NCBI RefSeq assembly: GCF_000388065.1
Contig: NW_009242980.1
Location: 1-58,135, forward strand
Direction: 5' to 3'
Length of the DNA: 58,135 nt
Origin: Fonticula alba
Lineage: Eukaryota; Opisthokonta; Rotosphaerida; Fonticulaceae
This document shows, piece by piece, positions 1 through 12,193 of this stretch. The position numbers were made by a program, and so were the translations under genes. A model generated the notes under the pieces. The model ran no database searches. It saw only the letters and a program-made list of their open reading frames with translations, and had not been told where the DNA came from. Each line of letters opens with the position of its first letter. The stretch's first letter is position 1.

Positions 1-3000
1 ACTCGTAGGGAGGTTATCCCCCGCCCCCCGAGCACCTCCCCGGACAACACCGACGCAACATCCGCCATACCAACCACTGGCCCACCCTCTCGGAAATCTC
101 CGCCGCCACAGGCCGCGTGCGCCCACTTCCCGGGTTTGTTCGGCTCCCGAAGCCCCCCATGCGGCGTTTGTCCCGCAACGAGACAGCCGGAACCCCCGAG
201 CCCAGCGCATCCCTTCAGACACCCCTCCACATAGCACCCTGGCCGGGAATGGGCCCACACGCTCGCCCGGCACCCCATTCGCCAAGACCCACTGCCCTGG
301 CCATGGCCACCGCCTCGCATCCTCGGACTCCGGCAGAGGACATCGATCCCCGCGACTCCAAGTGCTCCTCAGGTTCAGGTCCAGCCACGGCCAATCCTCA
401 GGTTCAGGTCCAGCCACGGCCAATCCTCAGGTCGGACAGCCGCCGCCCATGTTCTCGCTCGGTGCCATGCCCCCGAGGGCACACCTTCCGATGGCCAGAC
501 CGCGGTCGAATCGACATAATTAAAATACCCCCAGGGCGGCCTACAGGACACGCGCATCCACCCGCAGATCCCCTCCTCTGCCTCCCCGCTCCATTCTGGC
601 AGATCATGTACTTCCCACCCAGCCCGGCCCGTCACACGCCCATTGACACCCCACTTCACTCACACCATCCTCGGTGGACCTCCACAACGACATGGCCATC
701 CATCCAGCCCGAGCCACCCGAGGGGCCTCCTGCCCCCAGACACTCCGGCAAACGAGCGGACACAGGGCCGGCCGTGAAGGTACTGGACGGAGGCGCCATG
801 GGCGCGCTCGTTGCTCAGTCACTCGGCCACCGTCAGCCCCCCATCCGCCTGCCCGCCGGGCGTGTGCCAGATGCCCCGCGCACATTCTCCTCACTTGCCA
901 GCAGCCATGTGCTGGTTGCCCATCGCCCATATTGCCCCCCCACCCGAACATTCGTAGTGTGGCAGCCGCGATGTGAGCATCCGCTCACGCGCGCCCGCCT
1001 GCTCGGAAGGGCTCGTCGATGTCCGCACCAGTTGCAGGCCTATTCATTCCCGGCGCCGTGGTCTCGAGGCCCCGGCTGTACAGCGGCGACGGCCGTCCTG
1101 TTCCCACCCCAGCCCCTGGGCCCCCGCACCGCCGGATCAAACTGTCTCGAATCCTTCGCACACGCATAGCCGCCGATGCCGACAGCCGGGACTGCAGCGA
1201 ATCCACCCTCCCCGAGGACCCACCCTCTCGGCCCCGTGGACGACTGGTGCAAGTCGCTTGCAAACAGAGGAGCAGACAGCCGATCCTGCCGGTTCGGACC
1301 CGGTTATCAGCCCCGGGTAATGGCATCCATACCATAGTCTCGCCCATCAACGCCACGCGCCCTGTCGCTTGCCAGTGACTGAGCCATCTTGTCCCTCGAC
1401 AGGGCGAGGGCCCATCCTCACCAGCCGGAGATGCCCCACAGCACCCTCCTCAAGGGCCCGGCAAACGTGCGCCAGGCCTGACGCGTTCATCTTCCGGCAG
1501 AACATCCCCCTGATCCAGGCAGCCAGTCCGAGCAGGGCGGCGCTCGCCCGCCGAGGAACAAACCGAGCATCATCGGCAAAGAGTCAAGGAGGATGTCCAA
1601 GGAGGGAAGGCAAACCGGCTCCCGGGGGGACCGTGGCTTCAAAGTGCACTCACACCCGCTGGAGCAGGGCTGGTCATTCGCGCGCCCTCCCCTTCACAAA
1701 CCCCAGCGATCGGCGTCGGTACCCGAGCGTGGATCCCCTCCCCACCAAGTTCTCTTCGGCCTGCATCCGAGTCCCTTATCCCCCCCCCACCCAGGAGAGA
1801 GGTGCCGAAGCCCGCTTGGGCAGAAGGCCGATCGTCTGCCGACGTGGATGCCCCGAGTCAAGAAGAAGTGTCGTTCCTCTCGCACAGAAAATGCTCGTCA
1901 GACAGATTCCGCGACGGGAATGTACAAGTTGTGCACATGACACTGTCAAACATTCATCGCGCTTTACCACCTGTGTTCTGGAGTAAGTCTTAATCGAGCC
2001 GGATCGCCTCGGCCCCGCGCCCTCCAAGGCACCCTGCCGTGAAAGAGCTGCCCGCGGCATGCTTCAGCCGAGACCCCTCCCAGCGGGCTGCACCAAGCAA
2101 CACGGCCCCCGCCTGCCTGCCTCCTCTCGGACGATGTCCCCCCCCACCGAAACACCCTGCAGGCTCTACGGGCAGGGTCCTTCCCCGTTCGCCTATGGGG
2201 CGTTGAGTGTGGCCACCTCCTATGCGCGACCCCGCGGCCCGGATACATTCGGCCCCTTCGGAAACGAGGAGCCTTTGACGGCGGGCTGTCCCCGCTGGGT
2301 CGGCACGACCGCGGCCTTTTTGTCGATCCACCCTCAGGCGACCAAGGACCTCCTGGTGCGCCCTTCGCCATCTGCATGTGGCATCCCGCGCCATCGATCA
2401 CACACTCCCAGGGTGGCCGTGTTGCTCGGTAGGGAAGTACCACCCCGCGAGGGGCCAACCCCGGCCGGAGGCATTCCCCCGCACCACGGCCAAAATTCGT
2501 CCCCCATTCGCACGACCATGCAGCCCAGCTCCTCCGGCGATCCGTCCGGATGCGAAGGAAGAAAGGCCGGCGCCTCAAGCACCACCACATGCCCGCTGCC
2601 GTGGTCGCCAGAACCCCGGCCACCTGAGCGGCGTTCCGTTTCCGAAGTCCGTCACTTGGCCATCTTTTAGCACCCATCGCCCAGGGGCGTGCGTCGCCGC
2701 GTGAAGGGAAAGCCGCCCGCTCGCCTCCGGGCCCTGATGAGCGGTCAGACCCCGCCCGTGGCATGTTGGCACGCACATGCCTCCCAAATGACCTGGACCA
2801 CCTCCCAGGGATGCCCTCGGAACAAGGTGTCACCGCACCCGCAGCAGGCCACACACACCTGGCGCTCGGACGTAAGCACACGCGCGTGCGCAATCGCCAT
2901 TAGGGCCTGCCCAGCAGAGCCTCCCTGCCCTCGGCGCACGGATGCACACCAGCGCTCAGACCCGGCCCCGAGCACATGTCCGCCCGGTGCCGGCACGCAT

Positions 3001-5875
3001 CCGCGCTGCAGGTCCATCCGCCCCTCCCCATGTCCCGACATGGGTGTCATACCTGAGGGGGGCCGCATCCGAAAGGAGTGGAGCCCGAGCGAGACGCGCT
3101 CCAAGGCAAATGACACCCACCCCTCTAACACACCTCCGGGTCTCCTCCGGGGAGGGGCGCGACCGAGACAGCCTGCCCCAGACGCTGCCCATGACCAGCG
3201 CACAGCCATGTCCAGCGTGCAAGGCACCCCCGAAGGAAGATTGGGCACCGGGGTCGGGAAATGGGGCGGCCGCCCACTGTGGCCTGGGCACCGCCCACCC
3301 GCCCCCGGCGATGTCCCCTGCTCATGCATCGGCCAACAGTGGGCACTGGCACCTCGACTAAGCACCTCCCCCCCCCCCCCCGCGCCACTCTACCGCCAGG
3401 GGAAAAGCCCACGAGCAGCGGCAGCACGCCAGCACCGTGTGTCTGACGAATGGCGCAGCCGCAGACTCACCGCCTGGTCGGTCCGCGAGCGTCCATCACC
3501 CCCCTCTACGAAGTCAGGGAGCACCTCGACCAAGCACCTCCCCCGGGCCAGGACGTATCCTCCTGTCCCCGCCCCAAGTATGGCAGCATACTGGCATCGG
3601 CCCCTCGGCCCCGCATTGGCTGACACGAAAGCCGGCAAGCATAGCCACGATGTCTCGGCTCGCTGGAGATGGCCTGCGCGCCAGCGAGCCTGCTCCCCGG
3701 TCACGCCCCGTTCCCGGGAGGCACTGCATGGGTGCTGGGCCGGCTGCCGAGTGCCCATCGCCTGCCCGTGCGGGCTGGCCGCCCCATCGGAATCCCCATC
3801 CAAAACACCGGCAACAGCCCCGTCCCGCCGCTCCTCCCGGTAGGCCACCAGCGCCATCCTCGCCGGGATCAGTCTGCATCGACCAGACCACGCGGCGGCA
3901 CTGCAGCGCATCCCGCCCCACTCGCCCAGACGTGGTGCCCCTTCCCGGCATGCGCCGCGCCGCGATCGGGACCTTGCCCCAGGCCGGTGGGCGCCTGCCG
4001 CTGGACATCGCCCGGCGCACCCACGCCCAAGTGCAGGACGCCCACGGGGGAGGACCCCGCACGGATGCGTGGGTCGGCTCTCGCCGGGGAGGCAGACAGC
4101 ACGGGCCGAAGGGCGCCCGGCCAATCGACTCCAGACACCCCAGCATCACGCATGGCCGACCGCGCGAGACCCCACGGGCCCACGGGAGGCACACGCCGCG
4201 GCGCATCCCCCGTGCCAAGGGCGCCAGGCACACCGGCGCTCACGCAGCACCGTGTCTCGCGCTCGGCGGGAGCACGCCAGGTCGCCGGTGCCATGCCCCC
4301 TCCCCGGGGATGGAGCCAAGAGGAGCGCCGATCCCCCGTCATGGTATGCCTAGCCATGTGTCAAGCTGATGGCAGGGGCTGCGCCGCAGTCGCAAGGCGA
4401 GGGGGGTGGGATGCGGCGCACAGAAGACGACATGCACATGTATGTGTCCTGCCAGCAAAGTAGTCAGTTCCTCTCTGGGGGCAGAATGGCAAGGAGAGGC
4501 CCCGCCTGGTCCCCCTGACAGCCAGCGGCACACGGGAGGGGAGGTGCGCGCGGCAACCGAAGAAGGGCAGCGCCAAAGACAGCTTCAAAGAATGGGAAAA
4601 AGGGTGGAGGGCGTTTCGAGAGCGGCGGCGGCGACGGGAGAGAGAGAAAAGGAAAGCAGAGAGAAGGAAGAGGCGCGTGGATGGACCACCACACGCTGAC
4701 AGGGGCCGCGGCAAGCAATCGCATGTCGGCGCGGCGCATTGCCACGGAGCAGGCAGGGACGAGGAGCGAAAGGGGGAGACAGGCAGGGAAGGCGCGCCAG
4801 CAGAGGGCCACGTCTCGGACAAACACAATCGCCGCATGATGCCCCGGGCAATGGCCCCTGCCTGCGAGCAGGCACACGTCCAGCAGGAGCGGCCGGGCGC
4901 AGGACCCAAACCAAGGGGACCCCCGACGGGCGAGCGAAAAAAAAAAAGAACACGGCTCACGGAGGGGGGAAACCAAAAAAGACCAGTCGCAATAAAGCGC
5001 CGTCCGTCCCCCCTCGGGAGAGCAGCGGTCCAGAGGAGGAGGCATGCCGGCAAGGAGAGGCCGAGGGGGACCCGGGAGGCGAGGCGCCAGGCGTTTGGGC
5101 CTCAGGGCAAAAGGCACACGGGCAGACTCGCCGGGGGAGGGGCGCGGAAAAAAAAAAAAAGGCGTGGAAAAAACTTCGTGGTGCACGGCGCCAAAGACAG
5201 CATCCATGCATACACGCGGGTCGGAAGGGGGGGGGGGGCGTGAGGACGTGGGGTGGGGTGAAGAAACCTCTCCCCACACACAGGGCCCATTGCCCCCCAA
5301 AAAAAAACGCCCTATTTTGCCCGCAATATATTACTCGCCCTTTCCTTGGATTTTGCCTCGCGCGCCGAGGGCCCGGCTTCCTGGACGCATGGGCACCGCA
5401 CGTGCCAACGCGCCCCGTCGGAACCACATCCCCCTGCATCTTGCAGCCCACGAACATGTACGTCTGTCCCCCCCCCCCCGGCCGTCGGGGGCTCGGCACA
5501 GAAGCCCCGGATCCACGGCCAGCACCATCCCCGGCGCGCACCCACAGCCGGTTCCTCCCCGAGGCGGGAACGAGGTCCGGGCCCGAGAAGACCATTCCTC
5601 CCGGTGCCCGCACCACACCGCATGGTTGCACCGCCCCCCCCCCCCCCCCGCCCGACCGCCGCCGGCAGCTCCGTGCGATCGCCAGCCATGCGCGCCCTGC
5701 CCTCCCTTCTCGTGGCGCTCTTTGCCCTGTCCGGGCCGCCCCACTGACAGGCCCGGTCGGCCAGCCGCCCGCCCCCGCTCTTTCCCCCACACATTCATGC
5801 ATATACATCGACACAGTCCCCCCCCCCCTCACAACAGCCGGAAACACTCTCTCCCCAACAACCAGGACAGTGCCA
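1..5875. other. Gene-free GC-rich stretch
   Basis: I see no supportable gene here. Open frames occur on both strands but look like random GC-rich translation, rich in Pro, Arg, Ala and Gly, with no recognisable motif and no coherent splice pattern. The stretch holds homopolymer C runs near 3363-3378, 5471-5480 and 5637-5650, A runs near 4937-4946 and 5150-5161, and a purine-rich plus strand between about 4540 and 5170. A multi-exon gene with short exons could be hidden here. Confidence 0.5.
366..423. repeat. Two-copy 29-bp tandem repeat
   Basis: Two exact 29-bp copies lie at 366-394 and 395-423. A third copy begins with the same eight bases at 424 and then diverges. There is no coding context that I can support. 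Confidence 0.85.
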
Positions 5876-7936
5876 TTAGCGAATGTAGTGTATGCACCGA
5901 TCGTAGAAGCCGATCTGGCCAGGCTTGACCATCAGCCCAACTTGGCTGCGCGTCAAGTGGGGATTGGCAATCAGCAGCTCCTTCAGCTCGAACGCCCGGC
6001 CAGCCGTGTGGCGTGCATAGTTTGGCAATTTATAGTTGACACCCTGCCGACAGGCATGCCGCAGCAACGAGTTCAACACCTGCGGCAGGGCGCAGCCCAG
6101 ATCCGCCGCCACCTGGTGCAGCAGCACCCCGGGGGTCGGGGTCTCCACCGCCGCCAGGAGTGCAGCCAACTTCCCCTCCGGCACGTACATCCCCCCCGGG
6201 CCGGATCCCGCCTCCGGGGCCAGCGCCAGGAAGAAGTACTCCGGACAATACCGATGCAGCAGGGTGTACACCAAATCCGGGCACCGCTCCATCTTGGCCG
6301 CGATCTCCGACACCGTGAGCAGCATGCGCCCGCCGGCCGGGTGCACCCGGTTCCCCAGCATCCTCAGCTTGAGAATGTCCTCACGCGGCAGGGCCAATGC
6401 CTGGGTCTGGTAATTCCGCGGGTCCGCCGGCCAGTCGATCGCAGCCACGGCCTTTCTGAGGCTCTGCACCGACATGACCAAGTGCTCGGCCAGTTCGAAC
6501 ATCGACAAGGTCGGCCGCAGCCAAACCAGCGACTGAATGACCCCCCTCAAGTCCCGGTCATTGGCCGGCGCCCGGGCTCGCGAGCCGGGCTCCGACCCGG
6601 CGCCGCCGGCCGACGCGCCGGCTTCCCACTCGGCGCCCAGCCGGTCGATGAACTCCACACTCGGGTTCCGGCGAATCGGCGATTCCTCCGGCAGAAAGCG
6701 ATTCACATACATTTCCAGCGTCAGCCGGCCGAGCCCCGCCGGCGGGGCCAGCTGCCGCAACGGCCCATTTATCCGACGTGGCAGCATCGCCCCCGGCTCA
6801 TAGTGCTTGATGTACCACCGGAGCCGCTTCACCGGTAGGCCCAATTGGTCGGCCATCTCGCGCACGCTGTGGCACCGCTTCCGCAGCAGCGCCCGCAGCT
6901 GGTCCACCATCGCCGGCGGTAGTTCCCCCCACCGGCGAACCGCATATTCCGCATGCAGAAGCGGCCCAAAGGTCCGGAGGGCGTACAAATCCACGCCGGC
7001 TAGCTGGCACACCTCCGCTTGTGTGGGCGCCGGCACGATGCTCCTATCGGCCAATACGGCTCGCAGCGCCTGCTGCTTTCCCGGGGGAATGGTGAACACA
7101 TGAACGTCGAGATACTCCGGCATGTGGACCTCGATCTTGCGTCTCACGGAAAACGCATCGCACGACAGCAGGACAGACATGCTGCGTCGCGACAGGGCCG
7201 GAGACACGGTCACCAGCTCCCGCAGCCGGTGGATACACACCCCTTGAGCCACTTCCGGCATGGTCAGCACCTCCGGCATATGCTCCTTCAGCAGGGCCTC
7301 CACCACCTGGCTTGGCATGCGCACCAGCCGGCAGAGGGTCCTCCCAAGGACCGGTGGATCTCGCCGCGCCAGCGCCATCATGTCCTCGAAGATCGGATGC
7401 CCGGGGCCCAGCCCGGGCACCGGGGTTCTCATCGAACGCCGCGACGGGGGAATCCCATAGACTCGGGCATACCGGTCAAGCAGGCCCCGCACCGAGGCCC
7501 GATCCATCCCCAGCAGCCGACCCATGGTGCAGAGGGCCTCCAGCGGCCGGCCCACGGACGGGTCCCCGCTGAGCCGCAGGAATAGCCGGAAGTGTTCCAC
7601 ATCGTCGAACCCCCGCGGCAGCGGGGTCACCCCGGCCTCGATCTCCCGACAAAGACGCGCCCCGGCACAATCCACATCATACGGGGCCAGATCTATGGCG
7701 CCTCTGGGGCCATGCGCCGGAGGGGGGGCCGGCCGGGGGGGCGTCTCGACGGCGGTCGAGGAAAGCCCGCGGCTCGGGTACGCCACCGCGCCAGTGCCCA
7801 GCCCGAGCGTCGCGGGCAGCATGGCCACAGGCCGAAGGCCACCATTGGGCCGCGGTGCCCCTCGCGCCAGTCCCAGCATCGCTGGTCGGATCGCCTGGCG
7901 CAAGGTTCGGCCAGCGGCCACTACCGAGGGGAGCAT
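5876..7936 (-). CDS. Predicted mitochondrial protein with about eight helix-turn-helix-like repeats
   Basis: A single 686-codon exon with a clearly protein-like sequence. Residues 1-60 are Arg- and Ala-rich with no acidic residue and end in an R-G-L-S-S stretch (56-60) of the kind cut by mitochondrial processing peptidase, so import into mitochondria is inferred. From about residue 183 to the C-terminus I count roughly eight repeats. Each pairs a short helix-turn-helix-like segment (for example V-R-E-M-A-D-Q-L-G-L-P-V-K-R-L near 358-372, V-S-E-I-A-A-K-M near 542-549) with a trailing helix, often ended by P-E-Y or H-M-P-E (219-222, 271-275, 565-567). I do not recognise the family. A nucleic-acid-binding role in organelle gene expression is a hypothesis. 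The ATG at 7936 is chosen because it opens the targeting-like segment. A TATA-like ATTTATAA lies about 370 bp upstream (8306-8314). Confidence 0.78.
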   Translation of the reverse strand: MLPSVVAAGRTLRQAIRPAMLGLARGAPRPNGGLRPVAMLPATLGLGTGAVAYPSRGLSSTAVETPPRPAPPPAHGPRGAIDLAPYDVDCAGARLCREIEAGVTPLPRGFDDVEHFRLFLRLSGDPSVGRPLEALCTMGRLLGMDRASVRGLLDRYARVYGIPPSRRSMRTPVPGLGPGHPIFEDMMALARRDPPVLGRTLCRLVRMPSQVVEALLKEHMPEVLTMPEVAQGVCIHRLRELVTVSPALSRRSMSVLLSCDAFSVRRKIEVHMPEYLDVHVFTIPPGKQQALRAVLADRSIVPAPTQAEVCQLAGVDLYALRTFGPLLHAEYAVRRWGELPPAMVDQLRALLRKRCHSVREMADQLGLPVKRLRWYIKHYEPGAMLPRRINGPLRQLAPPAGLGRLTLEMYVNRFLPEESPIRRNPSVEFIDRLGAEWEAGASAGGAGSEPGSRARAPANDRDLRGVIQSLVWLRPTLSMFELAEHLVMSVQSLRKAVAAIDWPADPRNYQTQALALPREDILKLRMLGNRVHPAGGRMLLTVSEIAAKMERCPDLVYTLLHRYCPEYFFLALAPEAGSGPGGMYVPEGKLAALLAAVETPTPGVLLHQVAADLGCALPQVLNSLLRHACRQGVNYKLPNYARHTAGRAFELKELLIANPHLTRSQVGLMVKPGQIGFYDRCIHYIR

Positions 7937-10528
7937 TGGAGTCCGACAGAAGGAAAGAGAGAGGGGAGAGGGGGGTCACGAAGGGGGCGGGGGAGAGGAG
8001 GAAAGGGAGGGAAACACAGGGAGGAGGGTGGCTTGGATGCAGCTCCGGACGCCGTGGGGGAGGGCGGGGTGGCGGCCGAAATAAAAAGAAGGACCCATCT
8101 GGCGTGCGTACACACGGGCCAGCTTCATGCGGATGTGTCCGGACCCAGGCCTGGCTGTTGGTAGATCGGGCTCTCTGGCATCCCCGGCCAAGGATGGGGG
8201 CCGATTCGAAGGCTGGTGTAGTGGAATCCCCGCCCGAACTCCATAAGCCAAATCACTTGTTGAGTTACAAACCGCACGTGTCGGATACCCCGTGACAGAC
8301 TTGGCATTATAAATGGCGTTCCTCTAAGGAGAAGCGCGGGGCAAGACAACAGCCGAATGGCCGCCCATCCCGGGCCGATAGAGGAGGAGCCCGAGAGAGG
8401 AACGGAGATACGCGCGTGCGCGGAGTTCTCAAATCTGCCCCTTGACCGACCCAAAGGTCAAAAGGGGGACTCCCCCCGGGAGCCTCCTGAGAGCGAAGAG
8501 CTTGGCAGCTGTGTGCGCCGAAGAGCAAGCGAGAGCATCACTGAGAGCCACCAGTCCAGCCCGCGAACACCAGTTCAGGCTCCCTCTCGAACCCTGTTAT
8601 TTTATTTTTATTCTTTCTTTCTCCCGTTCGTCCGCTAACTCCTCTCAGGCCGAGTTACCAGTCTCGCTCCTTCCAGGCGGCATCGTATTCCCTGGTTCGG
8701 TACGCCCTCTACTTCATGCCCCAGAGTGCCCCATAACCAGTGGCAGATTTCCGGTATGGCTTCCGTCAAAGCATCACTCCTTTGACGAAAGACCGGATCC
8801 GTGAGAACCCTGCTACAACCATGAAATATACATCACATGATGTGGCCACCAGCGCCCAATGCCAATGGCGTTGGCCCTGCACAACGTGGCTCGCGGCCCG
8901 GTCATCTGGGCAACGCATCATGCCCTTCGAAGCATGGAACTGCTCTTTCCCCGGGCCGATTCGTCCCGCAGGGGCGGCCCTCCGATCGGCGATGGGCCGG
9001 CGGCCCGCACGGCGCCAACTCCCAGATGCCTTGTCCGATGCTTCTCTGCCCGGCCTCAAAACGCGCGCATCGAACTCGCCTGCCCCTCGCCCCGGACGCG
9101 CCGCCTCGCGTACAGAGACCCCCAACCGGCTGATCGCCGCCCGAAATGGCCCCTGCCGTGCCCCGCACCCAGGCGCCTCGGCCGGGCCGCCGTCCAACCC
9201 CGGCGCATGGATCGGCACCGGCCCGGAACGGCACCGATCCAGCCGCCGGCTGGCCCGGTCCATGTGCTGCCCGGGGGAGCATGGCAGGCAGCCCACTGGC
9301 CAGGCCTCCCATCTGCTCGAGGTTGCGGCGAGGATGTGGGGCATCGGCCGGCAGGCCTGGCCACTTCCCTGCTTGCGGCCGGGGACCCCAAGTGCTTGTC
9401 TTCGAGCAAAGATGAAAAGGCACGCACACACAGACATACGCTCCCCGAGCCAGGGGTCTGGGTCGGGCGGACAGCCCACATCTCCCTCCCCCTCCCCCAA
9501 CGACCGGCCGCCCCGGACTCGGGAGGCGTGTGTCTCCTGCCTGCGTGTCACCCCTGCCCCTTCGACCGGGTCACCACCACGCAAGGGGCATTCGACACAT
9601 GCGATGTATGTGCGCGGCCCCGAGCTGGACAGCCTCTCTCCCGGGTCCCGGAGCATCTTCGCCCGGAGGAGCAGCTGTCGGTCTGGTGGCGGTGCCCGTG
9701 CTGCCTCCAGCGGCCGGAGGCAGATCGCCAGCCTGCCCTTGCTGGTGGCGCCCCGTGTCTGCCTGGCGATCTTCGCGGGGCGAGGCGCCTCGAGTGGTTC
9801 CCATGGCCCGCGGCCCGGACGAAGAACGTGCCCGGCCCGAAGGAGCATGCTGCCAGAGGGGCCCCCTTGTCAGCCCCAAACCGGGCCGGGCGGCGTCAAA
9901 GCAACCCAAGCTCGGCCCTCGGTGGTGGGCCCGGCCGGAGTGCTCGGCGACCGCTGGTCGGCTCCACACGTGCGGGACTGCTTCCCCCGTCTCTCGCCTC
10001 CGACTGCCCGAACGCGCGGCCGGCCCGAGGGATGCCGCGCCCCCGCTCCCGGGCTGCCCCGGGCGCCGGCGAGCCCATCTCGGTCCCCTCGGCTCTGATG
10101 GCGGGTGCTGGGGCGCCGGCGTAACGACACCATGACGTCAGGAGGTTGATACACGGCGGTGTCTTCGGTACGTTGGCGCCTCGGCTGCAACTCATCGCTC
10201 CGAAGACCCCTCGCTCCCACACAGGCAGGGGACACCCATCGCCGCCGGGAAGCATGCCCGGCCCCGGGCCGAAGGGACCCAAATGGAGGGCCCCACAGGG
10301 CAGCACCACTCAACCAGTCCCACACCCATCGCCCGGCCCCCCCCGCGCAACCTGAAGTGCCCGATCTCGCGCACCTCCCCTCTCAGCCGCCCCCCCCCTC
10401 CCCACAGCGGCGCCACAAGCAAGGTCAGCGCGGCTGCCCCACTGCGACCGGCCAGTTCTACCCCCCCCCCACCCCGCAGCGGCGCCTTTGCCCAGAAAGT
10501 GCCCCCTCCCCAGGGAAGACCCGCCCAG
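7937..10528. other. Intergenic stretch without a callable gene
   Basis: No gene is supported. An AT-rich island (8290-8320) contains ATTATAAAT at 8306-8314, readable as a TATA box on either strand. 8590-8640 is T-rich. At 8827-8842 there is a 16-bp palindrome-containing motif (core CATCACATGATG) shared exactly with the start of the solo LTR at 42000. Open frames of 300-450 codons from 8740 onward occur on both strands at once and carry no motifs. Confidence 0.45.
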
Positions 10529-12193
10529 ATGGCCAGACATCAGCCACTCCACTGGCAGCTCCCGGACGACGTGGACCGGTTCTTCAGGACTGCCGAGCGC
10601 AGGAGTACGTCCTTTCCCGCCGCCGCCGCCGCCGCGATGGGTCGCCTTGCGCGGATGAGGTGTCCCCCGCCGCCAGCCCACTGACCATCCCCACCCAGTG
10701 TCGGAGCTGGCCGAGGAGGACGACATTGTGGCGATAGTCTTCTCCGCCTTTCAGCAGACCGAGACGCTTGGCATTTTGGACCGAGCCGTCGTCCTTGTAC
10801 GTGGCACGCGCTGCTAGCACACCCCCCGTCCTCCCCTCCCCTGCTGATCACCGGGCGAAGCACCACCTGACGCGGCCCGGCTCCCCAAGGCCTTCATGAT
10901 GTACCTGCTCCACTACGACACCACCCGCTTCTTCAGCCATGGGTATGGGAACAAAGTGCTCGAGTTGAAGGCGCAGGTGTGCGACAAAGTGGACGCCCTC
11001 CACGGCATGCTCTTCGAGGAGGCCAGCGCGCACCTGCAGCCCCACCCACTTCGCACGGGTCTGGCCGTCCTGAAGCCCTTCGCCATCCTCATGCGGGATC
11101 AGCTGCTGGCCAAGATCCCGGACTTCGACATCGGTGCGTTTGGCGCTGCCTGCCTGCCCGAGAGGGGGGCTTGCTCGCGCGAGGTCCGGCCTCCTTCCCC
11201 CTCCCTCCCCCCCCCCACTGATTGCCTACCCTCCCCCGCCGAGCAGACCTGAACATGGGGGAGTATTCCCACATGCTGGAGACCACCTTCCCCCCTGGGG
11301 CCTACCTGTCGCTACGTGGCTCATTCCACGCCATCTTCGTCGGGCATGCCCCCCCGGCCAGCCTGGCCCTGGCCCTGCAGCAGCCCATCGACATGGCCCA
11401 GCGGGGGGCATGCAGCCTGCCCGAGCTCCAGCCCGACCCCTCGTCGCCCCGGCAGAGACACCTTTTCCGGCAGTCCACCCGGTACATGGATACCTGCTCG
11501 GCCATTGTCATCCAAAGGCCCCAGGTGCCCCATCGCGGCCGGGCCGAGCCCGAGCCCTATCTCGTGCGCATTGCCCTGCTCCAGGCGCCCTGGCAGCCGA
11601 GCACCGACTCATGGGCCGACATGAGGCAGCACCTCACCGGCATGGACTTCCTGTTCGACCTTCGCCACGATCAGTCCCTCTACTGCCTGGCCCACTTTCT
11701 GGCGGCCGCGTCCGGCTGCCCGCGGCGCCCCTTGGTGCACTTCGACCAGTCGAGGGAGCTTGCCATGCTGCTGGCCTTCATCCTCAACAGCAAGTACGGT
11801 GCCATCCTCCTGGCCGGCACCCGGCCGGCCATCGATGTGGCTGGCTACCCCCGCCGCCCGGATGGCGAGCATCATGCCGCCGACGCAGGGGACCCCGCCG
11901 CCACCCCCGGCACTTGGAGCCAGCATGCCCATTGTGTGCTTGGCCCGACCATGGGCGAGCGTACGCTGGAGCGCCTGGTGGCCATCTGCCCCGGTCTCCC
12001 TGTGCCGGATGCCCCGACGTTCCATGGGATTGCCCGCAGCAAGGAGCCCGGGGCCACTCCTCTTTCGGCCTTCGCCTATCCCCTCATCCTCGGCGAGTTG
12101 TATGTCTTCTATGCATATCTCCATGCTGTGGATCGCACGGACGAGCGAGTGGCCGACCTTTGGGACACCGTCTCCCGCAGGCAGCGCCAGTAA
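10529..12193 (+). CDS. Hypothetical protein, four exons, about 454 residues
   Basis: I assemble exons 10529-10604, 10699-10796, 10890-11133 and 11247-12193. Donors read GTACGT, GTACGT and GTGCGT, acceptors end in CAG or AAG, and the phases (1, 0, 1) match at every junction, giving one frame of 455 codons including TAA at 12191-12193. The start ATG at 10529 is the weakest point: the frame is open further upstream and a CCCCAG acceptor lies at 10506-10512, so another 5' exon is possible. The product is helix-rich, with an acidic start (D-D-V-D, E-E-D-D), a long amphipathic segment in exon 3 and a C-terminal hydrophobic patch near Y-P-L-I-L-G-E-L-Y-V-F-Y. No family is recognised and no targeting signal is evident. 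The coherent splicing argues for a real gene. Confidence 0.62.

Noticed and set aside
4739-6838. Plus-strand frame of 699 codons
   Set aside because: It overlaps the convincing minus-strand helix-turn-helix protein and begins in low-complexity Lys/Arg sequence.
8740-10124. Overlapping frames of 360-450 codons on both strands
   Set aside because: Competing open frames of similar quality and no protein-like features.
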